Source: Icerya purchasi (lineage: Eukaryota; Arthropoda; Insecta; Hemiptera; Monophlebidae). Taken from it: DNA of 64,000 nt. Below the pieces are notes generated by a model, which saw only the letters and a list, made by a program, of their open reading frames with translations, ran no database searches and was not told where the DNA came from. Both the position numbers and the translations under genes were made by a program. Position 1 is the first letter of the stretch. Every line of letters begins with the position of its first letter. Below are positions 34,770-46,499 of the stretch, piece by piece. Location: assembly GCA_039619475.1 (NCBI GenBank), contig CM077116.1, forward strand, positions 172,389,863 to 172,453,862, written 5' to 3'.

Positions 34770-36490
34770 CAGTGAGTTCCAAAAATATTCGGAAATCATT
34801 AAGAAAAATGATTTTTCATTTATAAATGAATAATCGCAATGGGGTTTAATGATAAAAATTTCGTTTTAAGCACGTATAGAGTACATCTAGAATGACGCAA
34901 ATGCATCAACGTAATAATAACATCGAAGTAATAATAAAAAAGAGTACAGTGACGCGGCTACAGTAAAGAGAAAAGGAAAACCCCCGAAAAATTACACGCA
35001 ACATAAATATTCGGAAACGATGAAACAATACGTGTAAGGGGTATCGCTGCGTGCGTAACACACCTGCTAAACACGCTTAATCAACGTTTTTCCCATTCTG
35101 AGACAGAACGTGACATTTTTGAGTGCGTTAACTGTTTAATTAACGGTGCGGATAATCAAATAGTGACGACTGGTTTGAAAATGAGTAGAACATCGTATAA
35201 TATACTTCGGTTGAAATGCGTCAGTTAGTTATTTTTAATCATTCGACAGAGGTTTGAACAGACTTGAAAATTTCAAAATTATCGAAAATATCAAAAAGTA
35301 CCGTGTACGATATTATTTACCGGTTCAAAAAACAAGATAGAATTGAATCTATTCGGGAGACAGGAAGGCCACCGAAGAAATTGTGTCTATTTAAGATGAG
35401 CGGTTCATCGCACGAACAATAGCAAAATCTCCGAAAATAAGTTCACCAAAAATAGTTACAGAGATAAGTACAAGGATTGAGAAAAAAGTTGCACCACAAA
35501 CCGTTCGTAGAGTAATAAAAAAAGAATGGGTATAATTGGGAGGACTATAAGAAACAAAAAATTAAATTTCTAAAGTAAATAAGAAAAAGCGATTGGAATT
35601 CGCAAAAAAATACGCTTCCGTTAATAAATCGTTTTGGAATGATGTTATTTTTACGGACGAGTCCGAGTTCAACATTGACGGAAGCGATGGCAAGCAAAGA
35701 GTTTGGCGCAGACCTAATACAGAATTTTTGAAGAAAAATTTAAATCCAACTGTAAAACATAGCGGCGGTAGTCTCACGGTTTGTGGGTGTTTTGCGGCTA
35801 GTGGAGTAGGCGTGTTGGTTTTTATTGAAGGCAATATGAATGCCGATAATTGATATTTTAAAAAAACAATCTTGCTCAATGTGCGACTAAATTAGGTATA
35901 TCGAAGTCATTTAAATTTTACCAGGATAATGATCCGAAATACAAAGCTCGAAAGACACAAGAATGGTTACTTTATAACTGTCCGAAAGTGTTGGAAATGC
36001 CTCCGCAATAACCTGATTGCAACCCGATTGAGAATTTGCGGTATTACTTAGGTAGACAAGTGCACGAAGCCCCTATTTCCAATAAAAATCAATTAAAAGA
36101 ACGTCTTAGGGAAGCGATTCCGTCATATTACCTGAATAAGTTAGTTTCGTCGATGCCTGATCGTTTGGAAGCCGTTATCAGAGCTCTAAAGGGGTAAACA
36201 TACAAAGAGTATTAACGTGTTTCGGTTTGACTTTAATTTGATTCTATTGTGATGTAAATTTGAGCGAATTTTAAATTTCCGAATATTTTTGTTGCCCGTT
36301 TTTTCAACTGATATTTTATTTTTAACAAAGGCTATATGTTAATTTATTTAATTTTATTATTATTTATGTGTTATGTTAGATATAGGAGACGAGTCTGTAG
36401 TATTTTTTTTATTAATAAATCATTGTTTGTTCATTTATAAATGAAAAATCATTTTTCTTAATGATTTCCGAATATTTTTGGAACTCACTG
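34770..36490 (+). mobile_element. Tc1/mariner-family transposon with dead transposase
   Basis: Perfect 61-bp terminal inverted repeats (34770-34830 and 36430-36490) start CAGTGAGTTCCAAAAATATT. TA dinucleotides flank both ends (34768-34769 and 36491-36492), the hallmark target duplication of this superfamily. The length of 1721 bp is typical. The single transposase gene lies in the middle on the plus strand and is broken. An A/T-rich palindrome (TTCATTTATAAATGAA-like) lies at the inner edge of each repeat. Confidence 0.95.
35190..36197 (+). pseudogene. Tc1-type DD34E transposase, inactivated
   Basis: The N-terminal DNA-binding half (about 35190-35590) is readable only as fragments with several stops (for example RQEGHRR, then ENKFTKNSYRDKYK). 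The open piece at 35593-35853 carries WNDVIFTDESEFN, with the first catalytic aspartate, and KQRVWRRPN. After a frame change, FYQDNDPKYK (second aspartate, about 35926) and PPQ-stop-PDCNPIENLRYYL (glutamate in IEN) follow, with 34 positions between D and E, the Tc1 spacing. A TAA at about 36008 interrupts the catalytic core. A live enzyme would cut and rejoin at the terminal repeats in the nucleus. This copy cannot, but its ends could be mobilised in trans. Confidence 0.92.
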
Positions 36491-36492
36491 TA

Positions 36493-37237
36493 TGTGTAAT
36501 ACGGGTTTCGTTATTTCTCCATTTGTTTTTAAGAACGAAAAATTTAGTAGGAATATTTCCCGGTTTTAATACTTGCTTAATTTTACTGGTATTAATGCTT
36601 ACAAAGTTTCTATTTATTTATTTATTTATTGTATTTACAAGTCGCTTTTGGACTACAAGGTCATTAGCGACTACGGTTTTACAGATAATTATAAAATTTT
36701 ATATTGAATATTTGAAAATGCGAGTTTCGTTTTCGGAAAATTTGTTAATTTCCTTCCGACGCTATACATTTTTTCACGTGTGTATGATTTCCCAAATTTT
36801 CGAAACAAAAAAAAAAAAAAAAACGAAAACAAAAAATATTATAAAATCCAATATAACCGGGTTTGCAGTTTTAATTTCTCCTGTTCTGTTATCATTCGAC
36901 GGAAATAAGACAATGAAGTCTGTAATAAAACTCGCAAAAGTCATGGAAAAAACTTTTCTTTTTTCAAATCGGTCTATTCAAACGCGCACATTTATTTCTC
37001 TTTTATTTTTTTGGCCCGGCATCTAAACCACTTGGCCACTTTCGACACAAATATTCTCTAAACAGAAACCAACCTTTTTATTTCGAATATGTAAATAAAA
37101 TGCAAAGAAAAAATAAATAAATAAAAATAAAATAAGAATGAATAAATAGATAAAATAAAATAGTATGAAATTCGATTATTTCCTCTATAGTTCTCCTGCG
37201 GTTCGATTATCTTTTCCGTTTTTCTATTGTTCAATCT
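36493..37237. other. No recognised gene
   Basis: AT-rich, with an A run near 36810-36830. A 182-codon plus-strand frame starting in the Tc1 terminal repeat has no family features and is rejected. Confidence 0.45.
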
Positions 37238-37243
37238 CCTTTG
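37238..37243. repeat. 6-bp target-site duplication, left copy (CCTTTG) of element 2
   Basis: It directly precedes the first base of the terminal inverted repeat and recurs at 41790-41795 directly after the last base. Confidence 0.85.
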
Positions 37244-40200
37244 AGTAGTCATTAAAGGGCGACTCTAGCCGTTCCGCTAATCCGAACCCCAATTCCTGTC
37301 CCGGAGGCGAAAATTCACCCCAGACCGGTAATCCGAACACAAAATTCACCCCAATTCATGTCCAGGTGGTCAAAATTCACCCAAGTTTCCCCCGATTCCT
37401 CAGAGTTTCCCCCCGGACGGTTCCCGCTCGTTTCCGATAAACCGAACGTCCAAACAGTGTCCAGAGGTCAATAAACTGTCCAAAGTGTTATTCGGGGGCA
37501 CAAGTAACCCCAATTAGTGTCCAGGTGCTGATAGTTCCCCCAAGTTCCCCAAATTTCTCCGAAATTCCCCCGTACGCGTCCCGCTCGTTTCCGATAAACC
37601 GAACCGATTATTAATTAACATAAGTATATTAATTAATGTCCGAAAGTAACCCAAGTCTCCGCTGACCCCGCCCGTCGCTCCGTTATCGCAATTTTTTTTT
37701 CAAAATTCAGGACCTAAGTAAGAAAATTCCAAAATTTAACCCCAATATATTATTTAAAGCGTAAATCTAACCTATAACTCCAGTTCACAACTCTCACACG
37801 TATATTTCGTTCCCGTGCAGACGTATGCGAGTCGCTATCACTCGAAAAGGAATTCTGAATAAATTCGTCGGCTTTAATATCAATCGATTCGGTATTGTTA
37901 TTCATGTTTGATTAATATTTTTAACTTTTTACTAAAAAATAGAAAATGATTACTTTTACCGTTACAGTAAATTTTTAATAACGCGTGAAGAACACAGATT
38001 CTACAAAATGAACACGTTTAACATAAAACTAATACTGCCTGCACGATCAGATCCGTTCAACAATCTACCTCGATGCTCGCCTTTGAAAAGGGAGGGTTGT
38101 ACCAGAAAAACCACATTCCTTTGGTTATAGAGGTGTTTGAAAGACATCGTCAAGGGGAGATGAAGATATGTGTGTTTGAGTGTAGGTGTGTACATGTAAA
38201 CCGTTTTCTATAGAAGATATGAAGAGGAAGATCCTGTTTCAGCAGACTCAATAACATTGTCGCACGATCTAATAGATCGGTATGGCAACATGCAAGGCAA
38301 CATGCATGCAAGGTTATGAACGGAGCATTTTTCGCTACGACTACGTGACAGCCATATGGGAGAAAAAATATAATACGAAAGATTTCAAAAAAAAAAAAAA
38401 TGTTACAGTTAGAAAAAAAACAACAAAAAAAAATGAAATATTCTTAAACTAATAGAATCGAAAAAATTATTATGAATGATATGAGATCTAACGGTAGCAG
38501 ATGAGTGTGTGCGAATGGATGGTGCGCTTTTGTGGTGGTTGTGACGATCAAGGAGTATGTGGAAAAAATATAAAAAGTATGTACAGTCAGTAAATTGATT
38601 GCAAAAAGGTAGAAAGGTTTAAAGGATACATTTGCTTATTTAATAGTAGAAAAGGTGCATGGACGCCTTAAATTAACCTTCTGAAAAATGAATGAAATAA
38701 CGGTACATCATTCAAGCTGGTTTTCATCGGGAGAGATTGTCCATTTTCACCATGCTTTCTAGAAAAGGTGTATACATGTCGTGAATTTGTATGTTGTAAA
38801 AGGTCGTAAATAACGGTACATGACAGGCGCTTCAATAATGTTACGAACGACTGGTGAGGCGGGCGGAGACATCTTAGACTGTGAAGCAGCGATTGAATTT
38901 CTTGGAAATGTCGAGATCAGTATTCGATGACGTTGATGTCGATTTTTTTATGTGCATGTGTGTATTTGAACGAGTCTAAAAAAATATTCTTCTAGCGAAT
39001 AACGGTAAATAGCGGGGGGAGTATTGAGCGGTCAAAGGTTGATAGAAAGACGAGCCGAATACATGAAGAGGTTGACTATACCTGGAAAAGGACGATTAAT
39101 GTTTGTAGCAACAATATCGCCAATGAAAATAATAGTTCCTTCGTTTAATAATTATACTGAGATGTGTATAATATTAAAATTAGTTACGATGTTGATAAAA
39201 ATTATTTAGTGTCCTGAGATTTTCTCTATCAAAATGTTAAAAGATGTAAAGTATGTATGACGGGGTGAATGTGTCGGAAAAATAATACCGGTAAAAATAA
39301 TTAAAGATCGATAATTAAAAATTAAATATAATGACTGTGTGTGGTATATGTATGGGTTTGATGTGATATGCTCCCGCGGCTAATATAGAAAAAATAAATA
39401 TTCACGATTAATAAGGAATCTATCTGTGAGTGTGACAATATGGCGTGTATGTAAGTCTGGGAGGAGTTGAAAAATAAATAAAACATATTATAATTGCTAG
39501 GGAAACGTGTATGCATGGAAATGGATGTCGTGCAAATAAAATAAAAAAATATGTACGAACGGAAAAAAATTTCAAAAGACTTTTTGGAAAAATAATCTAA
39601 CAATAATATACAATAATTGATAGTAAAATGGGTGTTGGAGGCAACGTCTACACTTCTGCGAGAGTTGATTGTTTGACTGGGTCTAGAACATATATTATGA
39701 AAGAATTGTAATTTGTGTAGGATGAATAGAGGATGGTGAGGGAAATTATGAAACCGTGTTAAATAAAATTATACTCGATTTCATTTTTGAATACATATGT
39801 CTGGAAAAAAGTTATGAACGTTCGGGAGAAACGATCAGAAGCGAAAAAAAAAATATAGTTAGAATAATTCCATAATACTTGGAGTTGAAAAAAGTTATTA
39901 TGAACGGTATGGGAACTAACGATGGCAGATGTGTGCGCATTCATCGCGTTGAAGACATTGTAGGATTTATTTTTAGAACCGGAGAAAAATAAAAATATTA
40001 TGAACGGTCGAAAGAAATGATCAGAAACGAAAAAAATATACTTCGGCTATTTCTATAATATTTAGGCTCGAAAAATTATTAAGAACGATATGGAAACTAA
40101 CTGCAGAAGATGTGTGCGCATTCATCGCGTTGAAGACATTGTAGGATTTATTTTTAGAACCGGAGGAAAATAAAAATATTATGAACGGTCAGAAGAAATG

Positions 40201-41789
40201 ATCGGAAGTGAAGAAAATATATAATTGAAATAATTCCATAATACTTGGAGTTGAATAAAAGTTATTATGAACGATATGGGAACTAACGACAGCAGATGGG
40301 TGTGCGAGAAGGGACGGTGTGCATTCATAGCGGTTACATAAAAAAATACTTACCTCTCAATATGAAATGACGGAGGCGTCGGGAGCGTCGATCGAGGGTT
40401 TAATGGTCGTAGTAAAAGTAAATAGAATGCGATATATTCGATATTAAAACAACGAAATCGATCGGAAAAGAGGGTGGAAGGGGTAAAGGAGACTAAGGCT
40501 ATTTTAGACTATAGAAATAATTGATTTGTTAATTTGTAAATGTTTTGGATAACCGGTTAGGTTTAGACAACAGAGCAGGGATTGGGTTATTATGTGAAAA
40601 AAATAATTATTAAAAAAATAATCGCGATAGTGTAAACGGTCGGCGCGTGCGGGGGAACGGTGCGTGCGCTTTCGCGGCGGAGAGCGTTATGATAGATATA
40701 TGCGGGGGATCAGCGCGTGCGTTTTCGCAGAGAATAACGCTGTGTTAGATATATGTGTGGGATCGGGACGTGCGTCTTGGAATATGGCAGTAAGATCGGG
40801 AAATCAGGAAAATAAAAAATTATGCTTCGGCTAATTTTATATTATGTATACTTAGACTTTGAAATATTAAAGAAATAATCGCAGTATCGGAAAGGGAGCG
40901 CGTGTGTGCGTGGGGATATCGCGGCGGAGATCGGAATATGCGTGGGATCTGCGCGTGCGCTTTCGCGACAGCGACCGGAGCGTGCGCGGGATTGAAATAT
41001 ACGTGTGTGAGGAGCGAAGGGGGGTATTGGGTTAGATTTAGACATTAAATAATATACTTGGGTTAATTAATAATCGGTTCTGTTTATCAGAAACGAGCAG
41101 GACGCGTACAGGGGAATTTTGTAGACGGAGCGTGTGTGTGGGTGTGATATAGCGGTGGAGATCGGAATATGCGTGGGATCGGCGCGTGCGCTTTCGCGGC
41201 CGCGACCGGAGCGTGCACGGGAACGAAATATACGTGTGAGAGTTGTGAACTGGAGTTATAGGTTAGATTTACGCTTTAAATAATATATTGGGGTTAAATT
41301 TTGGAATTTTCTTACTTAGGTCCTGAATTTTGAAAAAAAAATTGCGATAACGGAGCGACGGGCGGGGTCAGCGGAGACTTGGGTTACTTTCGGACATTAA
41401 TTAATATACTTATGTTAATTAATAATCGGTTCGGTTTATCGGAAACGAGCGGGACGCGTACGGGGGAATTTCGGAGAAATTTGGGGAACTTGGGGGAACT
41501 ATCAGCACCTGGACACTAATTGGGGTTACTTGTGCCCCCGAATAACACTTTGGACAGTTTATTGACCTCTGGACACTGTTTGGACGTTCGGTTTATCGGA
41601 AACGAGCGGGAACCGTCCGGGGGGAAACTCTGAGGAATCGGGGGAAACTTGGGTGAATTTTGACCACCTGGACATGAATTGGGGTGAATTTTGTGTTCGG
41701 ATTACCGGTCTGGGGTGAATTTTCGCCTCCGGGACAGGAATTGGGGTTCGGATTAGCGGAACGGCTAGAGTCGCCCTTTAATGACTACT
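37244..41789. mobile_element. Element 2: 4.5-kb relative of element 1, asymmetric deletion derivative
   Basis: Terminal inverted repeats of 576 bp (37244-37819 and 41214-41789) have no net length difference, and the outer ~300 bp compared by eye are identical. They start AGTAGTCATTAAAGGGCGAC. Subterminal words (CACCCCAGACCGGTAATCCG, AATTAGTGTCCAGGTGCTGA) match element 1. From about 38730 to the right end the sequence follows the right arm of element 1 in the same orientation with moderate divergence, while the left arm is cut to 576 bp. A unique stretch (37820 to about 38730) takes the place of the loop. The flanking CCTTTG duplication is 6 bp, as in element 1. No coding capacity was recognised. 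Confidence 0.85.
40860..41480. repeat. Partial direct duplication inside the right arm of element 2
   Basis: A block with ATCGGAATATGCGTGGGATC and GCGTGCGCTTTCGCG occurs at about 40935 and again at about 41160. A block with TTAATTAATAATCGGTTC and GAAACGAGC, then GACGCGTAC, occurs at about 41063 and about 41415. The junction lies near 41110, where a subterminal word (GGGGAATTTT) is followed abruptly by inner-arm sequence. Confidence 0.7.
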
Positions 41790-41795
41790 CCTTTG
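41790..41795. repeat. 6-bp target-site duplication, right copy (CCTTTG) of element 2
   Basis: It directly follows the right terminal repeat and matches 37238-37243. Confidence 0.85.
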
Positions 41796-42089
41796 TGTCC
41801 CTATGACCCTCCGGAGCTCAATTATACCTGTGATGCGAATCGCGTCTTGTTCGAATAGCCTTTATTTTCTCCGAACGTGCTCCTCTGTATTCTAATCTTC
41901 TGCGCCTTGGCTTTCCTACTCCTTATAGTGTCCACTTCATTCTTGCATTCACCTCTCTCAATATAGTACCTTTGTTGGCCATGTTTATCTCCTCAATTTC
42001 TAATCTTTCCCTTATATAATGTAAAATTCTTTGCGTTGGGTAAGTTCCACTGTTGACGTGCCCAAAAACGAAATACAAAATAAATAACT

Positions 42090-42700
42090 CTAAACAACTG
42101 CCATCTAGACCACAATGTTGCAATCGATTATGAACGAAAATAAGACGACCAAAACCTGACAGTGCAGCAAAGCAAATACCGTATGTTATACGGAGGAAAA
42201 GCGGTCGAGGAAATTAAATGTCTGAAAATAATATTAGCTCTGCATATGTCAAATAATTTGCAAGAAAATAACAGATGATCGATGCCCTTCGAGTAACTCT
42301 AATCATCTCGTGATCGCTGCAAATCAAATTTGATGTTTATCCTTGAAAATTCTGTGAAACTTGCGTATGTCCCATGCGAAGACGACAGATCAAGGGTAAC
42401 AAATTTTCTAATAAGCCTTTCAGGGATAGTTAACGGCACATAATAGTACCACGGTCTCAACGAGACAGTTGGTTAAACTGTATTATACTACATAAATTCG
42501 AACTGTTCTTTATATTCATCCAGCTGTGTCGATTGTCTCTTTTAATTTTTCGAAATAAATCAGTAGAAGGGATGAAAGGACATGGAATGCCTCCAGAAGC
42601 AGCTTCCTTGGCAAACAGATCGACATTATCATTTCCCTCTATACCACAATAACCTGGAACCCAACAAAATTTCAAATTCATTCCTCTATTAATTAGTCTA
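42090..42700 (-). pseudogene. RNase H and tail relic of a non-LTR retrotransposon (family A)
   Basis: The minus-strand frame 42681-42457 reads NLKFCWVPGYCGIEGNDNVD then LFAKEAA, the C-terminal RNase H motif (W-x-P-G-x-C/H-G-I-x-G-N-x-x-x-D). After a stop and frame changes, ICRLRMGHTQVS (about 42390) and GIDHLLFSCKLFDICRANII (about 42270) follow, as in the post-RNase H tail with the D-H-x-L-F-x-C word. The N-terminal RNase H half and the reverse transcriptase are missing. It lies head-to-tail with, but is a different family from, the relic at 42.8-44.1 kb. Confidence 0.75.
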
Positions 42701-42786
42701 AGGCACTTATTTCTTATTTCATATACTAGCGTTTATTTCTCTCTCCGTTGCTTACTTTGGTTATAATATCACTTTAGTTTGTGTTT

Positions 42787-44090
42787 TTTTTTTATGAGTA
42801 CGCCAACGAAGAGCAACAGCCCACTCAACCAAGGAATCTAAATAATAGCTCAAAAGGAGAATAACATATTAGATTTCAATCTGGTGCGAGATGGAATGAA
42901 TGAAAGAAGCTAGAATAGGAACAACTGACAAGGAAGGAAATGAGGGAACATAAGAGTCATTGTATGGAGTAGGAAGACGAAGATCCAAAAGCCGAGAATA
43001 GAACGGAGGACGTTCTGAAGAGAGTGAGGAACATTCGAAGAAGACGTGATTGATATTATACAGAAAAAAGGAATCCTCTGGATGAAGAGGGCACCGCTCA
43101 AAAGAGACGAGGGAAAAACGAAAAAGTGACGATGTGAGAAAGGTATGACCGAAACGAAGACGACATATGGCAGTGATCAGGGGACGACAAAGGGAAGGAA
43201 ACATGTCGAACCATCTGGTCAAAGAAGGTAAGGGCTGAACGGAAAGATAAAAGGAATTCGGATTTGAGAAAAGAGAAAAATAAATATCCTTCCATAATGT
43301 AATATGGATCTGTCTGGATATGTGGTTAATATTGTGAGCGGAAAATTTATGAAGAGGATGTCCGTTGGAAGCTCCTGAGCGAGCCAAGGAATCAGCCACT
43401 TCATTACCCTCAATTCCAACATGGCTAGGAATCCATAATAAATCAATTTGGATCGAACGGAACAGGAATAATTCATGAATTAGATTGCGAATAAGAAGAA
43501 CCAAAAGTTGTTCAAAAGAGGGCAACGGTAAGGGAGAAGAAACCGCCTGCAAGACACTTCCAGAGTCAGCTATTAAAAGAAATTTATCGGAGAGGATAGA
43601 AGAGGAGGAGATAAAAAAAAATTGCATGAAGTATGGCAGCAGATTCAGCAGTAAATATAGAGCAGCAGGAAGGAAGTTTAAAGGATTCAGAGTAGTTGTG
43701 AGAAGGAAAAACAAAGGCGGCACCAACTCCATCAGCCCTCTTAGACCCATCAGTAAAAATAACGGAATGATCGGGATATAAAGAGCTTAAAACCATGTGA
43801 AATTCAGATCTAACTATAGAGTGAGGAAGGAATTTGGCAGAACTTGACAAATGAAATAGGTGAAGTAAGAGACTGAAATAATTAAGAGTAAAGTACGGAG
43901 CTTTATCATAGGAGAAAATATAGGGAGAAATATTGGTATGGCAAACAACAAAATGAAAGATAAAATTGAAATTCTGTTGGGAGTAAAACGCCAGTTGTGA
44001 AAAATAGAGCAATAGGCAGCTATAATCCTAGAGGAAAAAAAGGGAAGGCGTTTAATTAGAAAACTCATCGATAATAGCATCGTAATATAA
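42787..44090 (-). pseudogene. RNase H-bearing non-LTR retrotransposon relic (family B), frameshifted
   Basis: The minus strand gives a nearly complete RNase H domain in two frames. The first (44012-43584) has IFTDGSKRADG (first aspartate) and FTAESAAILHAI (glutamate). The second (43750-42869) has FLLIADSGSVLQAV (second aspartate), IDLLWIPSHVGIEGNEVAD (histidine and last aspartate) and the tail word ICRLRFGHTFLTSSLF. A frame change near 43590 joins them. The 3' end is marked by a T run (42786-42794, the poly-A tail), preceded on the element strand by a typical short 3' UTR. The reverse transcriptase is absent, so the copy is 5'-truncated. The same family supplies the split relic at 19.5/22.6 kb. 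Confidence 0.85.
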
Positions 44091-44099
44091 TTACTTGTA

Positions 44100-44756
44100 T
44101 AAGAATATTATGATCTATGTGTTATTTTCTTATTATCATTCGCCTATGGCGACATCGATAAAATATAAAATTACCGGCAGTTTTGTTTCTTCCTTTTTAT
44201 TTAATTACTTTTTCTCCCCGTCGGCTGAATTATGAAAGTAATGTTGATAGTAGAGCTAATTAAGGTTTTTTTGCTATTAATAGGTTCTTCCGAAAACTGG
44301 AGATTACGGATTCGAGGTCTACTTGACTTTTTACATTGAAGTTGTTGTAATAATCGGCTGACAAAGAGAACTAGGAAAGTAGAAGCAAACTAGCCAGATA
44401 TCTTTTTTAGATGGGACTTGGTGAACTTTTCGACGCAACCAGTAAAGGGTATTCCGTTTTTTTCTTTTTAATTTATTATCATACGTTAAACTGGAGCAAC
44501 TACAATTTTTTGTACTTTTTAATGTGCGGTTTTATTCGAATGAAATGTGCGTTACCGAGCCATTATTTCATTTGTCGATACGGTCATTAATTCGGAATAA
44601 AATTTTTTAAGTTTGCCTACATACTGAAGTGAAGATTTTCTTCATAGCGTACTTCACGAAACCTCACATCTGTTTACTTTGTCGTCGGAAACATTTTGAC
44701 ATTTTCATGTGATACATTTATTAAATTAATTACGTAGATAGATATATATATATATA
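44100..44756. other. No recognised gene
   Basis: AT-rich sequence without family-like frames, ending in a (TA)n tract at about 44735-44756. Confidence 0.45.
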
Positions 44757-45399
44757 TTTTTTTTTTTATATATATAATATTTATAACAATTAAGGCCTTT
44801 TTAAATAAAGTCAAAAGCGCTTCAGCCGTCGAATATCTAGGCTGTTGTCGAGCAGATTGATAACCAAGGGGTTGTGATGAGTTTCTAAGCGTCTAGTATA
44901 CCGCTGGGCGGCAAATTTTATTTCTTCCTTTATTACGTAAGCTATGTTAAGGGAGATGTACTAAGGAGGTGACACAATAGGTTTAATGACCTTACTTTGA
45001 AAACGGTGTATCTTATTGATATGGATATTTTTAAAAGTCTGGCCGCATGTCCATACTGGTTTTAATATTATTTATTAATAATTTGTTTTCGATCGACAAG
45101 CTGGAATGCTTACCAAGAAGCCAGTAGACTTTCCCGAGCTTTATATCCAAGTGCTTTCTTCTTTTGGTAAGACGTGCTCATTCCATCTCAATTTATACTG
45201 TTTAAGTGCAACCTCCAAGGTAGTATTTTACTTTATTCCCAATCGGAATTGTTTCGCTGTTAATTTTAGTCGGCGGGCAGGCTACGATTTCATAGTGTGA
45301 ATGTAACCTGCGTACACTTTTTCTCATTGGCTTTAATCATACCGCCTTTCAGATTTTGCTAGCGCCAGCTGTAATTTATTTGTTGCCATTCCAGCATCT

Positions 45400-46118
45400 T
45401 TATCGGCGCCAATAAGAGCATTATCGTTCGCAAATGTAGCACAATACTTACGTCCTCGCTGTCAGGGAAATCTGCAGTGTACATTTGTTAGCGCAACTAC
45501 CTTTAGATACGCTTGCGGATACAGGACAGATTCTGAAATTTAATTTGATACGTTCGATCATCAAGGAAAGACTTTAGAAGGAGACAATAAGGACGAGGAA
45601 GATTTTTTTCTTAACTTTATATAACAGACCAAGGTGCCAAACCGTATTATCAAAGGCTTGTTTTATATCAAGGAATACACCTGCATATATTTCCTTAGCT
45701 TCAAATCTATCTTGGATAATAGGTTGGATTCGGTGTACCTGTTCGATAGTGGAGTGTTTTTCTCGAAATCCGAACTGGTGATTAGGTATAATATTTATAT
45801 TCATTATAAAAGGGTATGTTTTTTTTTTAAGATTAGTTTCTCCGAGACTACTTTGGATAAGACAGGTAATAAAGAGATATTGGTCTGTAGAAAGTTACAT
45901 CCTCTGGTGACTTTCCAGGTTTAGGAATTACTTACCAGCTTCCAAGGCAGTGCAAAGTATTGCAGGCGGAAGACTGCATTAAATATATTAATAATAAACG
46001 AAATAGCTTTGCTTGGCAGTTCTAACAACACTTCTTCGCCGATCAGATCGTGACCGGGACTATTTTTATTGATTAGTTTTCGAATCATACATTGAACCTC
46101 CTTCGGCAATGTTGGCAT
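45400..46118 (-). pseudogene. Jockey-like reverse transcriptase domain, catalytic box altered
   Basis: Frames on the minus strand show RKLINKNSPGHDLIGEEVL and INIFNAVFRLQYFALPWKL (46118-45921). Next come IIPNHQFGFREKHSTIEQVH and GVFLDIKQAFDNTVWHLGLL (45804-45574), with an extra residue between D-N and V-W compared with the family word AFDKVWH. Further on, in another frame near 45445, the expected F-A-D-D box reads ATFANDNALIGADK, so the first aspartate of the pair is asparagine. Loss of that residue and the frame changes make this copy inactive. Confidence 0.8.
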
Positions 46119-46499
46119 AACAGCGGGGAATTTAAAAAAACTCCGTTACATCGTCCGAGTTTATAACTTTTGGATTTGGTTTAAAGACTTCGCTAAAGTG
46201 TTTAGCAAATAGCTCGACTTTTTTATCATCAACCTCGACCCGTGCACCGTTCGATTTTCTTACGGGACGAAAATGTTGTACCGGCTTATTTCGAGTTTTA
46301 ACTGCTTCCACGGATTGTAATCAGTAAACATTGATTTGGACACAAATCCTGCAAGTAACGTTGTAGGGTTTCATTTTTAACATTACGAATTAGTACGTTT
46401 AACTGCTTCCATTCGTTATTTAGTAATATTTTATAAGCGGGATTTTGTTGTGTTATATGTGACTTTTTGCGAATTTTCATTTTTCCCCTTACTAGATTT

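Noticed and set aside
36478..37026. 182-codon plus-strand open frame
   Set aside because: It starts inside the Tc1 terminal repeat and continues through AT-rich and A-run sequence, so it is not a plausible gene.
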